Shown: positions 15,766-24,446, counted from the first letter of the stretch. The stretch: DNA of 64,000 nucleotides from SYFY01 sp031385325 (GCA_031385325.1 JANNBJ010000181.1:1-64000), one strand, 5' to 3'. Program-made: numbers and translations. Notes: generated by a model not told the origin, from the sequence alone.

Positions 15766-15823
15766 AATCGATTAAAACGATTAGAGTGGCTTCCGACATC
15801 AAATCGATTAAAACGATTTAGAT
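15766..15823. promoter_or_regulatory. Tandem operator-like dyads
   Basis: AAATCGATTAAAACGATTA (15766-15784) is repeated as AAATCGATTAAAACGATTTA (15802-15821). Each copy is itself a dyad, AATCG-ATTAAAA-CGATT, extended to six-base arms in the second. The centres are 36 bases apart. The pair sits about 100-150 bases before the HTH-receiver gene and between it and the divergent DUF3883 gene. It is probably a regulator-binding site; autoregulation by the HTH protein is a guess. Confidence 0.5.
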
Positions 15824-15919
15824 CTTCAGCAAGAGGCCGGAGATCAGATCGAAAGTCGACAAGGTGCAGGGGAGAGGATTAGTCCTCGACATCGAGTCAG
15901 GTTAGCAGGGGAATCGGGA

Positions 15920-16522
15920 ATGGCGAAGGCAGGCGATCAGCAGACACCAAAATCGGTACTGACACCGAATGAGGTTGCTGAGTTACTGATGGTTTCGCCG
16001 ATCACCGTCCGCCAGTGGGCACAGAAGGGTTTGATAGAAGCCCATGTGACTGCAGGTGGTCATCGCCGATTTACGCTGGAAGCGGTTCGCCGGTTTGCGC
16101 GAGAGCGCGACCTGGTGTTGCCCGAGCTGTCGACCTCGGTCCATTCGCTGTTGGTGGTTGATGACGACCGCCAATTGAACCAGTTCCTGGTTGCGCTGTT
16201 CACCACCCAGGTCGACGACCTGACGGTGTACTCCGCCGAGGATGGTTTTGAAGCTGGACGCATGGTGACGGCACATCGACCCGATGTCGTGTTACTCGAC
16301 GTCATGATGCCGGGCATGGACGGTGTCGACGTATGTCGCCGTATCAAGGCCTCCCCCCAGACCGCCCACATCCGGGTTGTGGGAATGACAGGATTTCATA
16401 CACCGGAAGTCGCCAGCCGCATGCTGGCCGCGGGAGCGCAGGCACTGTTGAAGAAGCCCTTCGACAATGCCGAGGTGCTGTCCGCATGTGGTTTTTCGGC
16501 AAACGTTGCTGATCGCCGCTGA
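15920..16522 (+). CDS. HTH (excisionase/MerR-like) - receiver fusion regulator
   Basis: A 200-residue protein with an unusual domain order. Residues 14-60 form a MerR/excisionase-type helix-turn-helix (LTPNEVAELLMVSPITVRQW, then TAGGHRRFTLEAVRRFA). Residues 75-190 form a response-regulator receiver with the acidic pocket in VVDDDRQ, the phosphoacceptor D127 in VVLLDVMMPGMDG, T157 and K179 in LKKPF. All phosphorylation residues are present. The DNA-binding domain is N-terminal, the reverse of most response regulators. No kinase is adjacent. The next gene, rpoS, follows in the same direction 34 bases later, so this protein may share its transcript or control it. The typical nlpD neighbour of rpoS is missing. 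Confidence 0.85.
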   Translation: MAKAGDQQTPKSVLTPNEVAELLMVSPITVRQWAQKGLIEAHVTAGGHRRFTLEAVRRFARERDLVLPELSTSVHSLLVVDDDRQLNQFLVALFTTQVDDLTVYSAEDGFEAGRMVTAHRPDVVLLDVMMPGMDGVDVCRRIKASPQTAHIRVVGMTGFHTPEVASRMLAAGAQALLKKPFDNAEVLSACGFSANVADRR

Positions 16523-16556
16523 CTTCCACCAGGTCAAACAGAGGAGCAGCCAAGAG

Positions 16557-17513
16557 ATGTACGCACAATCCAGCAGCAATGATGTTCAGGAAGACAAGCA
16601 TCCACTTGAGATGGGCATGGTACTGGATGCGGAAGCAGCCGAGTTCGAAGAGGCAGTGCAGGCCAGTGGTGAGGTCGAACGTGAAAACGTTGATGCCACC
16701 GATACTTACCTGAGCGAGATCGGTCGCGCCAAGCTGCTGACCGCCGACGAAGAAAAGGCGATGGCCCGCAAGGTGCAGAACGGTGACATGAAAGCTCGCG
16801 GTCAGATGATCGAGAGCAACCTGCGACTGGTCGTGAAGATTGCGCGACGTTATCTGAATCGCGGTCTGCCGCTCCTCGATCTGATCGAAGAGGGGAACCT
16901 CGGCTTGATTCGAGCCGTGGAGAAATTTGATCCGGGCAAGGGCTTCCGCTTTTCGACCTACGCCACCTGGTGGATTCGTCAGGCCGTGGAGCGGGGCATC
17001 ATGAATCAGGCCAAGACGATTCGTCTGCCGATCCATATTGCCAAGGAACTGAATGGCTATCTGCGCGCACAGCGTGAGCTGTCGCAGAAGCTCGATCACG
17101 AGCCGAGCCCGGAGGAAATCGCTGAACTGGCAGACAAACCGGTGGCGGATGTCCGCAACCTGTTGCAACTTGCCGACGACATCGCCTGTACGGAAATTTC
17201 GGTGCTGGAACCCGAGCGTGGTGCCTGGGATACCTTCGAGAACGAAAAGTCCGAAGATCCTTGGCAAACCCTTCAGAACACCCAGATGAAGGCACACCTC
17301 GATGTGTGGCTTGATCGCCTGCCGGAGAAATCAATTGATGTGTTGTCGCGTCGTTTCGGGTTGCGTGGACATGACATTGCCACGCTGGAAGAAGTGGGTA
17401 GCGCCATCGGCCTCACCCGCGAGAGGGTGCGTCAGATACAGGTCGATGCACTGAAAGAACTGCGCTCGATCATGATGGAGCAGGGCTTCGAGCGCGACGG
17501 CGTGCTCATGTAG
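16557..17513 (+). CDS. rpoS: RNA polymerase sigma factor RpoS
   Basis: A 318-residue sigma-70 family factor. Region 1.2 reads DATDTYLSEIGRAKLLTADE, region 2 MIESNLRLVVKIARRYLNRG, GNLGLIRAVEKFDPGKGFRF and STYATWWIRQAVERGIMNQ, region 3 RLPIHIAKELNGYLRAQREL and LDHEPSPEEIAELADKPV, and region 4.2 GLTRERVRQIQVDALKELRS. The region 3 sequence (IAKELN, LDHEPS) fits RpoS better than RpoD or RpoH, and the length is right. It would direct stationary-phase and general stress transcription. The start at 16557 has GAGGAG about 11 bases upstream; the frame extends further but overlaps the previous gene. Confidence 0.92.
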   Translation: MYAQSSSNDVQEDKHPLEMGMVLDAEAAEFEEAVQASGEVERENVDATDTYLSEIGRAKLLTADEEKAMARKVQNGDMKARGQMIESNLRLVVKIARRYLNRGLPLLDLIEEGNLGLIRAVEKFDPGKGFRFSTYATWWIRQAVERGIMNQAKTIRLPIHIAKELNGYLRAQRELSQKLDHEPSPEEIAELADKPVADVRNLLQLADDIACTEISVLEPERGAWDTFENEKSEDPWQTLQNTQMKAHLDVWLDRLPEKSIDVLSRRFGLRGHDIATLEEVGSAIGLTRERVRQIQVDALKELRSIMMEQGFERDGVLM

Positions 17514-17516
17514 ACT

Positions 17517-17540
17517 CAGGGGCTTCTTCCTGGAGCCCTG
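17517..17540 (+). promoter_or_regulatory. Hairpin overlapping the ribosome site of the next gene
   Basis: CAGGGGCT and AGCCCTG pair with one bulged base around the loop TCTTCCTGG. The GGAG that serves the dehydrogenase start at 17543 lies at 17532-17535, partly in the 3' arm. It could tune translation or act as a weak stop for rpoS transcription; there is no T run. Confidence 0.3.
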
Positions 17541-17542
17541 CA

Positions 17543-18445
17543 ATGAGTGAATCTCCCCAAGGCACGTCCGAGTCGCTGACCGGACGGCGCCTCGCCTTTA
17601 TCGGCCTTGGTGTCATGGGCTATCCCATGGCCGGCCACCTGCAACGTGCAGGGGCCAATGTCACCGTTTTCAATAGAAATTCTGCCAAGGCCGCCGCATG
17701 GGTGGCCGAGTATGGTGGCCGATCTTCAGCGACGCCCGGTGCTGCCTCCGCAGCCGCCGAGGTTGTCTTCATCTGTGTTGGCAACGACGATGATGTGCGC
17801 AGTGTGGTGTACGGCGACGATGGCGTGTTGGCAGGATTGTCAGCGGGCGCACTGCTGATTGATCACACCACGGCTTCGGCTGAACTTGCCAATGAACTCG
17901 CTGCAGCCGGCGCGAAACAGGGCGTTGGTTTTCTCGACGCACCGGTGTCTGGCGGCCAGGCGGGTGCCCAGAGTGGCAAACTGACCATCATGGTGGGTGG
18001 CAGCGAACAGGATTACGCACGTGGTCAGCCCATCATGAGTGTCTATGCAAAGGAAATCCGCCGCATGGGCGCGGTGGGATCGGGTCAGCTTACCAAGATG
18101 GTCAACCAGATCTGCATCGCCGGTGTACTTCAAGGTCTCGCCGAGGGCATCGCCTTTGCAGAGAAAGCAGGTCTGGATATCACCGAGGTGGTGGGCGTCA
18201 TTTCCCAAGGTGCTGCACAGAGTTGGCAGATGAACAATCGGGCGCCGACCATGGCGCGCAACGAGTTCAACTTCGGGTTTGCGGTGGACTGGATGCGCAA
18301 AGACCTGGGGATGGCGCTCGACAAGGCCAGAGGTCTCGGCGCTGCTTTGCCCTTGACCGCACTGGTGGACCAGTTTTACGGTGATGTGCAGCGCATGGGT
18401 GGTGGTCGGAATGACACGTCGAGCCTGATACGTCGTCTGCGTTGA
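17543..18445 (+). CDS. NAD(P)-dependent beta-hydroxyacid dehydrogenase (3-hydroxyisobutyrate dehydrogenase family)
   Basis: A 300-residue enzyme. The N-terminal Rossmann motif is FIGLGVMGYPMAGHLQRAG, the substrate-binding signature is DAPVSGGQAGAQSGKLTIMV and the catalytic Lys is in GSGQLTKMVNQ. The family oxidises 3-hydroxyisobutyrate, tartronate semialdehyde, 6-phosphogluconate-like or succinate semialdehyde substrates, and the exact one cannot be read. It begins 30 bases after rpoS on the same strand with GGAG seven bases before the ATG. It precedes two genes with the same direction (metal hydrolase, CMD protein), so a longer transcript is likely. Confidence 0.88.
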   Translation: MSESPQGTSESLTGRRLAFIGLGVMGYPMAGHLQRAGANVTVFNRNSAKAAAWVAEYGGRSSATPGAASAAAEVVFICVGNDDDVRSVVYGDDGVLAGLSAGALLIDHTTASAELANELAAAGAKQGVGFLDAPVSGGQAGAQSGKLTIMVGGSEQDYARGQPIMSVYAKEIRRMGAVGSGQLTKMVNQICIAGVLQGLAEGIAFAEKAGLDITEVVGVISQGAAQSWQMNNRAPTMARNEFNFGFAVDWMRKDLGMALDKARGLGAALPLTALVDQFYGDVQRMGGGRNDTSSLIRRLR

Positions 18446-18502
18446 GTCGGGCGATCGACTGCAGGTGTACGATAGTGGCCGTTGTCAGTTCCAGGAAACC
18501 AT

Positions 18503-19324
18503 ATGAGCAAATTTGACATCCCCGTTCGACGTATGCCATTTGAAGTGCCGCCGGTGGCGGACTTTAATCCGATCTACATGGCCGGAAATGCTGGATTTTC
18601 ATACGGCATGACTGGACTTGGCTTGTACGTGGCCTTGCTTGAACCGTTCATCGTCAAATCTGTCCGTCGTGTACTTGACCAGATCAAGGATCCTGCGCTG
18701 CGAGAAGCGGCTGATCGCTTCTGCCGCCAGGAGGCCCAGCACTATCAACAGCATGAACGTTTCAACGCACTGGTGTTTGCTCAGAATTACCCCGGTCTCG
18801 ACGAGTGCTATGAAGTTTTGCGTCAGGATTTTGAGTCGTTTCTGAAGGATCGTGATGACCGCTTCCGCATCGGCTTCATCGAAGGCTTTGAGGCCAATAC
18901 CACGCAGGGTGCATTGGCACTCATTGGCCGCGGGCTGTTCAGGCATCCCCGCACCGACAAGGCCCTTGGTGCGCTGTTCGAGTGGCATATGCTTGAAGAG
19001 ATCGAGCACCGTCATGTTGCGTTTGATCTCTACGAGCATCTCCATGGTGAATGGCTCTACCGGGCACGAATGTGCTGGTTTGCTCAGCATCACATGGCTA
19101 AGTTCATCGACGACTGCACTAACCTGATGTCCCCGGTGGACGTCAAACGCCATGGCCCTGAGTGTACATTGTCGATCCAGGACAAGGCATTGCGACTGGT
19201 GTCACGCATGGTTCCTCGGGTGCGTAGCATGTGGCCGACCTATACCCCACACGCGTATGTCGTTCCCGGTGGTGTGGAGGCGCTTTCGGCGCGACTGTCA
19301 TCCGAAGCCGCTTCAGTTTCCTGA
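18503..19324 (+). CDS. Predicted metal-dependent hydrolase (PF10118-type, ferritin-like helical protein)
   Basis: A 273-residue protein. The sequence FCRQEAQHYQQHERFN and HMLEEIEHRHVAFDLYEHLHG supplies paired Glu and His residues (ExxH and EEIEHRH) like a di-metal helical bundle. This matches the uncharacterised family annotated as predicted metal-dependent hydrolase, common near steroid or aromatic catabolism genes. The start at 18503 is supported by AGGAA six bases upstream. No signal peptide. Actual chemistry is unknown; hydrolase or oxygenase activity are both conceivable. Confidence 0.8.
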   Translation: MSKFDIPVRRMPFEVPPVADFNPIYMAGNAGFSYGMTGLGLYVALLEPFIVKSVRRVLDQIKDPALREAADRFCRQEAQHYQQHERFNALVFAQNYPGLDECYEVLRQDFESFLKDRDDRFRIGFIEGFEANTTQGALALIGRGLFRHPRTDKALGALFEWHMLEEIEHRHVAFDLYEHLHGEWLYRARMCWFAQHHMAKFIDDCTNLMSPVDVKRHGPECTLSIQDKALRLVSRMVPRVRSMWPTYTPHAYVVPGGVEALSARLSSEAASVS

Positions 19325-19386
19325 GCGCTCATCGTTTCTCTGCAGCTGCCCATTTTGTCTGACTAACCGACCAGTGAGATCTGCCC

Positions 19387-20199
19387 ATGAGTACACAATC
19401 GGAACGACGCACCAACGGTATTGATCTGCTGCGCTCGCTGGGTGGTGGGCGCTATGATCCTGCCAAGGCAGCCACCACGATGGTCAATCGAAATGGCGCG
19501 CTGGGCTCCTTCGCCGTTGATCATGTTCTGGGCAACCTCTGGTCGAGACCACAACTCTCGCGGCGCGATCGCAGCATGATTGTCGTGGCTTTCCTGGCGA
19601 CGATCGGTGCCGGAGAAGAGTTACACAGTCATGTTCGTGGCGCCCTCAATCACGGGCTGTCTCGCGCGGAGGTTGAGGAGATCATCCTGCAGGTGGCAGG
19701 TTATGCCGGCTTCCCAATGGCCATGCAGGCTTCGCGCATCGTTGATGCGGTGTTCTGTGCGGTTGACAAGGTCGAGCACCAGCCTGCTCGCGGGGAAGCA
19801 GCACAAAAGGACGATCCGGCGCGGTGGCACGACGCTGCCGATGTGTTGTCGACCTTGTTTGCCGGCCGTACTTCCAGTGATCCAGCGACGGCCCGTGCCA
19901 ATATCGTCGATTCGCTGGGTGGGGTCGGCGAACTGGCCTTCGACTGGGGCTTTGGCGAGTTATGGTCTCGCACGCAGCTATCCCGACGAGATCGAAGCCT
20001 GGTGACGGTCGCGATTCTCGCGATTCTCGCTCGCGCCGAAGAACTGGCGGTCCACGTACCAGGGGCGTTGAACCACGGCGTTACTCGCACCGAAGTGGAA
20101 GAGGTGATGGTTCAACTGACGGTGTATGGAGGATTTCCGCGCGGGGTGGAAGGGATGCGCAGTGCGCGTGCCGCATTTCAAAAAATAGATTCGCGATAA
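19387..20199 (+). CDS. Carboxymuconolactone decarboxylase family protein, two repeated domains
   Basis: A 270-residue protein made of two similar halves. The first has LSRRDRSMIVVAFLATIGAG, HVRGALNHGLSRAEVEEII and YAGFPMAMQA; the second has LSRRDRSLVTVAILAILARA, HVPGALNHGVTRTEVEEVM and YGGFPRGVEG. This is the CMD fold duplicated. Neither half has the CxxC of AhpD peroxidases, so a redox role is unlikely, and a lactone decarboxylase-like activity is the better guess. It sits between the metal hydrolase and an SDR gene on the same strand. Confidence 0.85.
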   Translation: MSTQSERRTNGIDLLRSLGGGRYDPAKAATTMVNRNGALGSFAVDHVLGNLWSRPQLSRRDRSMIVVAFLATIGAGEELHSHVRGALNHGLSRAEVEEIILQVAGYAGFPMAMQASRIVDAVFCAVDKVEHQPARGEAAQKDDPARWHDAADVLSTLFAGRTSSDPATARANIVDSLGGVGELAFDWGFGELWSRTQLSRRDRSLVTVAILAILARAEELAVHVPGALNHGVTRTEVEEVMVQLTVYGGFPRGVEGMRSARAAFQKIDSR

Positions 20200-20286
20200 G
20201 CCGTGTGTGGAAAGCCTGCGAGAGTCGTGTTCGGCTCAAGAGGGCAGCACGCACACTGCACGTCTTGAAGAAAAGGTGAAACTGGT

Positions 20287-21066
20287 ATGGGACGTCTGAA
20301 CGGTAAGGTGGCACTGGTTACCGGTGCTGCATCGGGCATAGGCCGCGCCACAGCGGAGACACTGGCTCGTGAAGGCGCGCGGGTGATAGCGACGGACATG
20401 AACGAAGCGGGTGTGAGTGGGGTTGTTGCGGGGATTCGTGCCACCGGTGGGATCGCGCGAGCGGTGGCGCAGGATGTGACCAGCGAAACGATCTGGCAGC
20501 AGATTGTCGATGACATACGCGAACACGAGGGTACCTTGCACGTTCTTGTCAACAATGCAGGCATTGCCTGGGCAGGTTCGATCCTCGATATGACTCTAGC
20601 TGACTGGCGCAAGCAGCAGGCGGTGAACCTGGAAGGCGTGTTTCTTGGCATTCGCACTGGCGTACCGTTGATGCGTGAGTCGGGTGGTGGTTCGATCATC
20701 AACATCTCGTCCGTCGCTGGTTTGCAGGGGTCACCGACACTGGCAGGATATTGTGCGACGAAAGGTGGCGTGCGTTTGTTGACCAAGGGCGTTGCACTCG
20801 AATCGGCACGGTCGGGCTGGAATATCCGCGTCAATTCAGTGCATCCCGGTGTGATCGACACGAACATCTGGCAGACCGTGACGCCTACTGCGATGCGTCT
20901 TGCAGGGAACGCTGTTGATCCGCACGAAATTGCCGCTGCCAACACGCCGGGCGGTAAAGCCGGCAGAGCCCAGGACATCGCCAATGGGGTGCTGTTTCTG
21001 GCTTCAGACGAATCGAGCTACATGAACGGTTCGGAGCTGGTCATCGACATGGGATCATCGGCCTGA
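20287..21066 (+). CDS. SDR family oxidoreductase (hydroxysteroid dehydrogenase-like)
   Basis: A 259-residue classical SDR. It has VTGAASGIGRATAETLAREG, IATDMNEAG with Asp after strand 2 (NAD preference likely), NNAGIAWAG, the catalytic Ser in NISSVAGLQGS and Tyr/Lys in YCATKGGVRLLTK, and the C-terminal FLASDESSYMNGSELVIDMG. The pattern is closest to 3-alpha/20-beta-hydroxysteroid and cyclohexanol-type dehydrogenases. Next to a Baeyer-Villiger-type oxygenase a cyclic alcohol substrate is plausible. It is co-directional with the CMD gene. Confidence 0.88.
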   Translation: MGRLNGKVALVTGAASGIGRATAETLAREGARVIATDMNEAGVSGVVAGIRATGGIARAVAQDVTSETIWQQIVDDIREHEGTLHVLVNNAGIAWAGSILDMTLADWRKQQAVNLEGVFLGIRTGVPLMRESGGGSIINISSVAGLQGSPTLAGYCATKGGVRLLTKGVALESARSGWNIRVNSVHPGVIDTNIWQTVTPTAMRLAGNAVDPHEIAAANTPGGKAGRAQDIANGVLFLASDESSYMNGSELVIDMGSSA

Positions 21067-21103
21067 GCTTTGATCGGTTGGCCATGCACTCCAGGTGGCG
21101 GTC

Positions 21104-21604
21104 TCAAGGTCCCGGAGGTCGCCCCTGCGATGGCCGGTCGAATGAACCCTGACGGAACTTGTGTGCGTCGATGGCCATTGTCTTGATCGGCTCGCTGTGC
21201 GTGCCTTCATGTACACACACACGCTCGATGATTCGCCATTCGCTGCCACGCTTTTCGTATCGGTCGAGATAACGTCCATGCCAGGTGTCCAGGATGTCGG
21301 CATCTTTATGGAACAGGTAGGTGACGTTGTAGATTTCACCGCAGGCATGCGTGCCGTCGGCGTCGAGTTCGATATGGTGGTTGAAGATGCAGTGGCTGGT
21401 GGAACGCCAGCGCAGATGACTGACCATACACATCTCCACAAACGGCATGGCATTGCCGACGTAGACCCCGTGATCGTCGGTCGCTTCAGGCCAATAGGCT
21501 GATTTCATCAACGCCTCATCGAGTCGGTCGACCCCGCGGCAATAACGTTGCGCGACCTCGCGGATGCTCTGCAGATCGGAGAGTTGAGTGCTGTTGTAGG
21601 TCAC
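21104..21604 (-). CDS. SnoaL/NTF2-like family protein
   Basis: A 166-residue protein. It begins with a helix (LQSIREVAQRYCRGVDRLDE) followed by LMKSAYWPEATDDHGVYVG, STSHCIFNHHIELDADGTHA and WHGRYLDRYEKRGSEWRIIE, the cone-shaped NTF2-like fold of SnoaL-type proteins. Members with this RYCRGVDRLD start include dehydratases, isomerases and ring-hydroxylating dioxygenase small subunits. The conserved Tyr/Asp/His set fits a small-molecule dehydratase or isomerase, but the reaction is unknown. It converges with the SDR gene. Confidence 0.8.
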   Translation of the reverse strand: MTYNSTQLSDLQSIREVAQRYCRGVDRLDEALMKSAYWPEATDDHGVYVGNAMPFVEMCMVSHLRWRSTSHCIFNHHIELDADGTHACGEIYNVTYLFHKDADILDTWHGRYLDRYEKRGSEWRIIERVCVHEGTHSEPIKTMAIDAHKFRQGSFDRPSQGRPPGP

Positions 21605-21710
21605 TGTGTTATCCCTGGGCTGAAAATTATGGAGAACTCAGCCTGCCCAAACACAGTTCGTCAGACAAGAGAGCAGAAGGAGAGAGCAGAAGGAGGGCGT
21701 GAGCGTGAGA

Positions 21711-22112
21711 TCAGATACGCGCATCGATGCGTTGAAGCGACCCGCTCCACTGGAGTAGTCGTTCGTCTGCTGTTATCAGGGCAGCCGATTGTCGTAGCGC
21801 GGTTGCCACGATCAACCGATCGGCTGGATCACTGGGCAGGTCGTGCAGGAGTGTCGCTTGGATGCCGCACTCACCGTCGATGGCAAATTCGATCAACCCC
21901 GTGCGGAGCAAATCATGCCGCCACGCGTTTAAGTCCAGTGATGTCACGATGCGGCGCTTTTCGACGAGCATTGCGACTTCCCACAAGCTGATCGCACTGA
22001 TGCCGACTCCTCCATCCGTTAGTGATGACTCAATGATTTCTCTCGCCGTCCTGCCGAGGCGGGAACTGCCTTGATCCAGCCATAGCAGGACATGGGTATC
22101 CAGCAGGATCAA
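21711..22112 (-). CDS. vapC: VapC-like PIN-domain toxin
   Basis: A PIN-domain ribonuclease of about 133 residues. It has the first acidic residue in LILLDTHVLLWL, ISLWEVAMLVEKRR with the central Glu, DPADRLIVATAL with the third acidic residue, and LITADERLL with the fourth. I place the start at the TTG at 22112, which overlaps the antitoxin stop as TTGA and yields the usual (M)ILLDTHVLLW beginning. A TTG at 22127 is an alternative. It is the second gene of a toxin-antitoxin pair. Confidence 0.88.
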   Translation of the reverse strand: MILLDTHVLLWLDQGSSRLGRTAREIIESSLTDGGVGISAISLWEVAMLVEKRRIVTSLDLNAWRHDLLRTGLIEFAIDGECGIQATLLHDLPSDPADRLIVATALRQSAALITADERLLQWSGSLQRIDARI

Positions 22113-22336
22113 ACCGTGGCATCCCAATCAACCTCGATGGGCGACTCGATGTCGCCCGACACGTCCATTAGCCCGCGATGAAGTCCGTACACGTCTGTTA
22201 CCAGTGGGTTTACCGGAACCAATTTCGCCACAGGGACACCGTTTTTGGTGATGGTCAGCGGATGACCGGTCTGTGCGACTTGGTCCATCAACTTCAGACA
22301 CTTGGCCTTGAATTCGGAAGCTTTGATGGTTTGCAT
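22109..22336 (-). CDS. Phd/YefM-type antitoxin
   Basis: A 75-residue protein beginning MQTIKASEFKAKCLKLMDQV, then GHPLTITKNGVPVAKLVPV, the Phd/YefM DNA-binding fold. The acidic tail (DIESPIEVDWDATV) would wrap the toxin. It precedes the toxin gene with a four-base overlap. A palindrome just upstream is the likely autoregulatory operator. Confidence 0.88.
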   Translation of the reverse strand: MQTIKASEFKAKCLKLMDQVAQTGHPLTITKNGVPVAKLVPVNPLVTDVYGLHRGLMDVSGDIESPIEVDWDATV

Positions 22337-22360
22337 GATGCGTCTCGACCTATGGTGACC

Positions 22361-22374
22361 ATGGTCATGACCAT
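22361..22374. promoter_or_regulatory. Palindromic operator of the toxin-antitoxin unit
   Basis: ATGGTCATGACCAT is a perfect 14-base palindrome about 25 bases before the antitoxin ATG, and it overlaps a second imperfect dyad, TGGTGACCATGGTCA. Such paired sites upstream of Phd-type genes usually bind the antitoxin-toxin complex. Confidence 0.5.
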
Positions 22375-22622
22375 ATATGAGAGGTGACTACAATGCAATA
22401 CAGCTGAGGGCCCAGATGAGAGCCAAGGAGGACACACACATCTGTTTTGTACGTTTGTGCCCACCTGCTTGCCTGCTAGCAACGAAGTTTTGCACCAATT
22501 CGGGGCGCGTGATACTCAGTGATCGCCAGACCCTCGGCATGCTGGCATGATTCAGGTCTAAGGCTCCGGTCGGCAAATCCAGTCCGCGACGCCGCCCAAA
22601 CAGAGCTATCGGAGCCGATTCC

Positions 22623-24446
22623 ATGTCCCAGATCCAGACAAATCACGCTGAGACCATCGCAACGCTCGGCTTCGACCCGGTGGCCCTGCGCGAAAAATAC
22701 CGCATCGAACGCGACAAGCGTCTGCGCGCCGATGCCGGCGAGCAGTACGTCGAAGTGAAAGGTGACTTCAGCCGCTATATCGATGATCCCTACGTTGAAC
22801 CGGGCTTCACTCGAGCCCCGCTCAACGATGAGGTCGATGTGATCATCATCGGCGGTGGTTTTGGTGGCCTGCTTGCCGGTGCACGGCTTCGGCAGGCGGG
22901 TGTGCAGAACATTCGCATTATCGAGAAGGCGGGCGATTTTGGTGGCACGTGGTACTGGAATCGTTACCCGGGCGCTCAATGCGACGTCGAGTCCTACATC
23001 TATTTGCCACTGCTCGAAGAACTGGGATTCGTGCCGAAGGAGAAGTACACCCGGGCGCCCGAGATTCTGAAACACAGCCGCGCGATTGGCGAAAAATTTG
23101 ACCTCTACCGGGACGCGTGTTTCCAGACCCAGATCACCGATATGCAGTGGGACGAAGGCACCAGCCACTGGATCATCACCACCAATCGTGGCGACCGGAT
23201 GCGAGCACGTTTTGTGGTGATGTCCAATGGTCCTTTGAATCGCCCGAAACTGCCCGGCATTCCGGGAATCAACGATTTCAAGGGGCACACCTTTCACACC
23301 AGCCGCTGGGACTACGGCTACACCGGGGGCGATTCTTTCGGTGGACTGGAAAAGTTGCGAGACAAGCGGGTCGGCATCATTGGTACCGGCGCAACTGCCG
23401 TGCAGTGCGTCCCATACCTTGGCGAATATGCGAAGCAGTTGTTTGTTTTCCAGCGCACACCATCTTCCGTTGATGTGCGCAACAACCGGGATACCGACCC
23501 GGAGTGGAAGGCGTCATTGCAACCGGGCTGGCAGAAACATCGCATGGAGAACTTCAACACGCTGGTTGAAGGCGGCTATCAGGAGCAGGATCTGGTCGCC
23601 GATGGCTGGACCGACATCATCCGCAATGTGATGCTGGTGGTCGATCCGTCAGAGTTCGAGAACTCCTCCGCGCTCAAGCTTGCCAGTGTCATGGAGCTCG
23701 CTGATTTCCGCAAGATGAACCAGGTGCGCGCGCGCGTGGACCAGATTGTCAAAGATCCGGCCACCGCAGAATCTCTCAAACCCTGGTATCGCCAGTTCTG
23801 CAAACGTCCCTGCTTCAACGATGAATACCTCGAGACCTTCAATCGCCCCAGCGTCAAGCTGGTAGACACTCAAGGTCGAGGTGTTGATAGCCTGAGCGAG
23901 AATGGTGTGGTGTTTGATGGAGTTGAGTACGAAGTTGATTGTCTGATCTTTGCAACCGGATTTGAGGTGGGTACCGGCTATACGCGCCGGTCCGGGTACG
24001 ACATCACCGGACGTGATGGCGTCAAGCTGTCAACGCACTGGGGTGAGAGAATTCGTTCGTTGCACGGCATCATGAGCCATGGTTTTCCCAACTGCTTTTT
24101 CATGGGGTTGACCCAGAACACGCTGACTGTGAACTTCCCGCACATGCTCGATGAGCAGGCAGGTCACATCGCCTACATCCTGCAATCCGCAGCGAAGCGG
24201 CAATCGCAGGTTGTGGAGCCTAGCGCAAGTGCCGAAGCAGAGTGGGTGCAGACGATTCGCGACAGTCAGGCCGGTGGCACCAAGTTCCTTGCCGAGTGTA
24301 CTCCGGGTTACTACAACAACGAAGGTGACGCCAGCAAAGGGCACGGTTTATACGCCAACGTCTATGGCAAGGGGCCGATCCCGTGTTTCGAGTTGTTGAA
24401 AGCCTGGCGTGACATTGAGCATCTGGAGGGTCTGGAACTTCGTTGA
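22623..24446 (+). CDS. Baeyer-Villiger-type flavin monooxygenase
   Basis: A 607-residue class B flavoprotein monooxygenase. The FAD site is IIGGGFGGLLAGARLRQAG followed by GGTWYWNRYPGAQCDVES. The Baeyer-Villiger fingerprint FxGxxxHTxxW(D/P) is seen as FKGHTFHTSRWD. The NADPH site is VGIIGTGATAVQCVP, and the family-like CLIFATGFEVGTGY and NCFFMGLTQNTLTVNFPHM follow. It should turn ketones to esters or lactones using NADPH and oxygen. Sequence style resembles cyclohexanone, cyclopentadecanone or steroid monooxygenases. It is monocistronic here, with the toxin-antitoxin pair upstream and divergent. Confidence 0.9.
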   Translation: MSQIQTNHAETIATLGFDPVALREKYRIERDKRLRADAGEQYVEVKGDFSRYIDDPYVEPGFTRAPLNDEVDVIIIGGGFGGLLAGARLRQAGVQNIRIIEKAGDFGGTWYWNRYPGAQCDVESYIYLPLLEELGFVPKEKYTRAPEILKHSRAIGEKFDLYRDACFQTQITDMQWDEGTSHWIITTNRGDRMRARFVVMSNGPLNRPKLPGIPGINDFKGHTFHTSRWDYGYTGGDSFGGLEKLRDKRVGIIGTGATAVQCVPYLGEYAKQLFVFQRTPSSVDVRNNRDTDPEWKASLQPGWQKHRMENFNTLVEGGYQEQDLVADGWTDIIRNVMLVVDPSEFENSSALKLASVMELADFRKMNQVRARVDQIVKDPATAESLKPWYRQFCKRPCFNDEYLETFNRPSVKLVDTQGRGVDSLSENGVVFDGVEYEVDCLIFATGFEVGTGYTRRSGYDITGRDGVKLSTHWGERIRSLHGIMSHGFPNCFFMGLTQNTLTVNFPHMLDEQAGHIAYILQSAAKRQSQVVEPSASAEAEWVQTIRDSQAGGTKFLAECTPGYYNNEGDASKGHGLYANVYGKGPIPCFELLKAWRDIEHLEGLELR

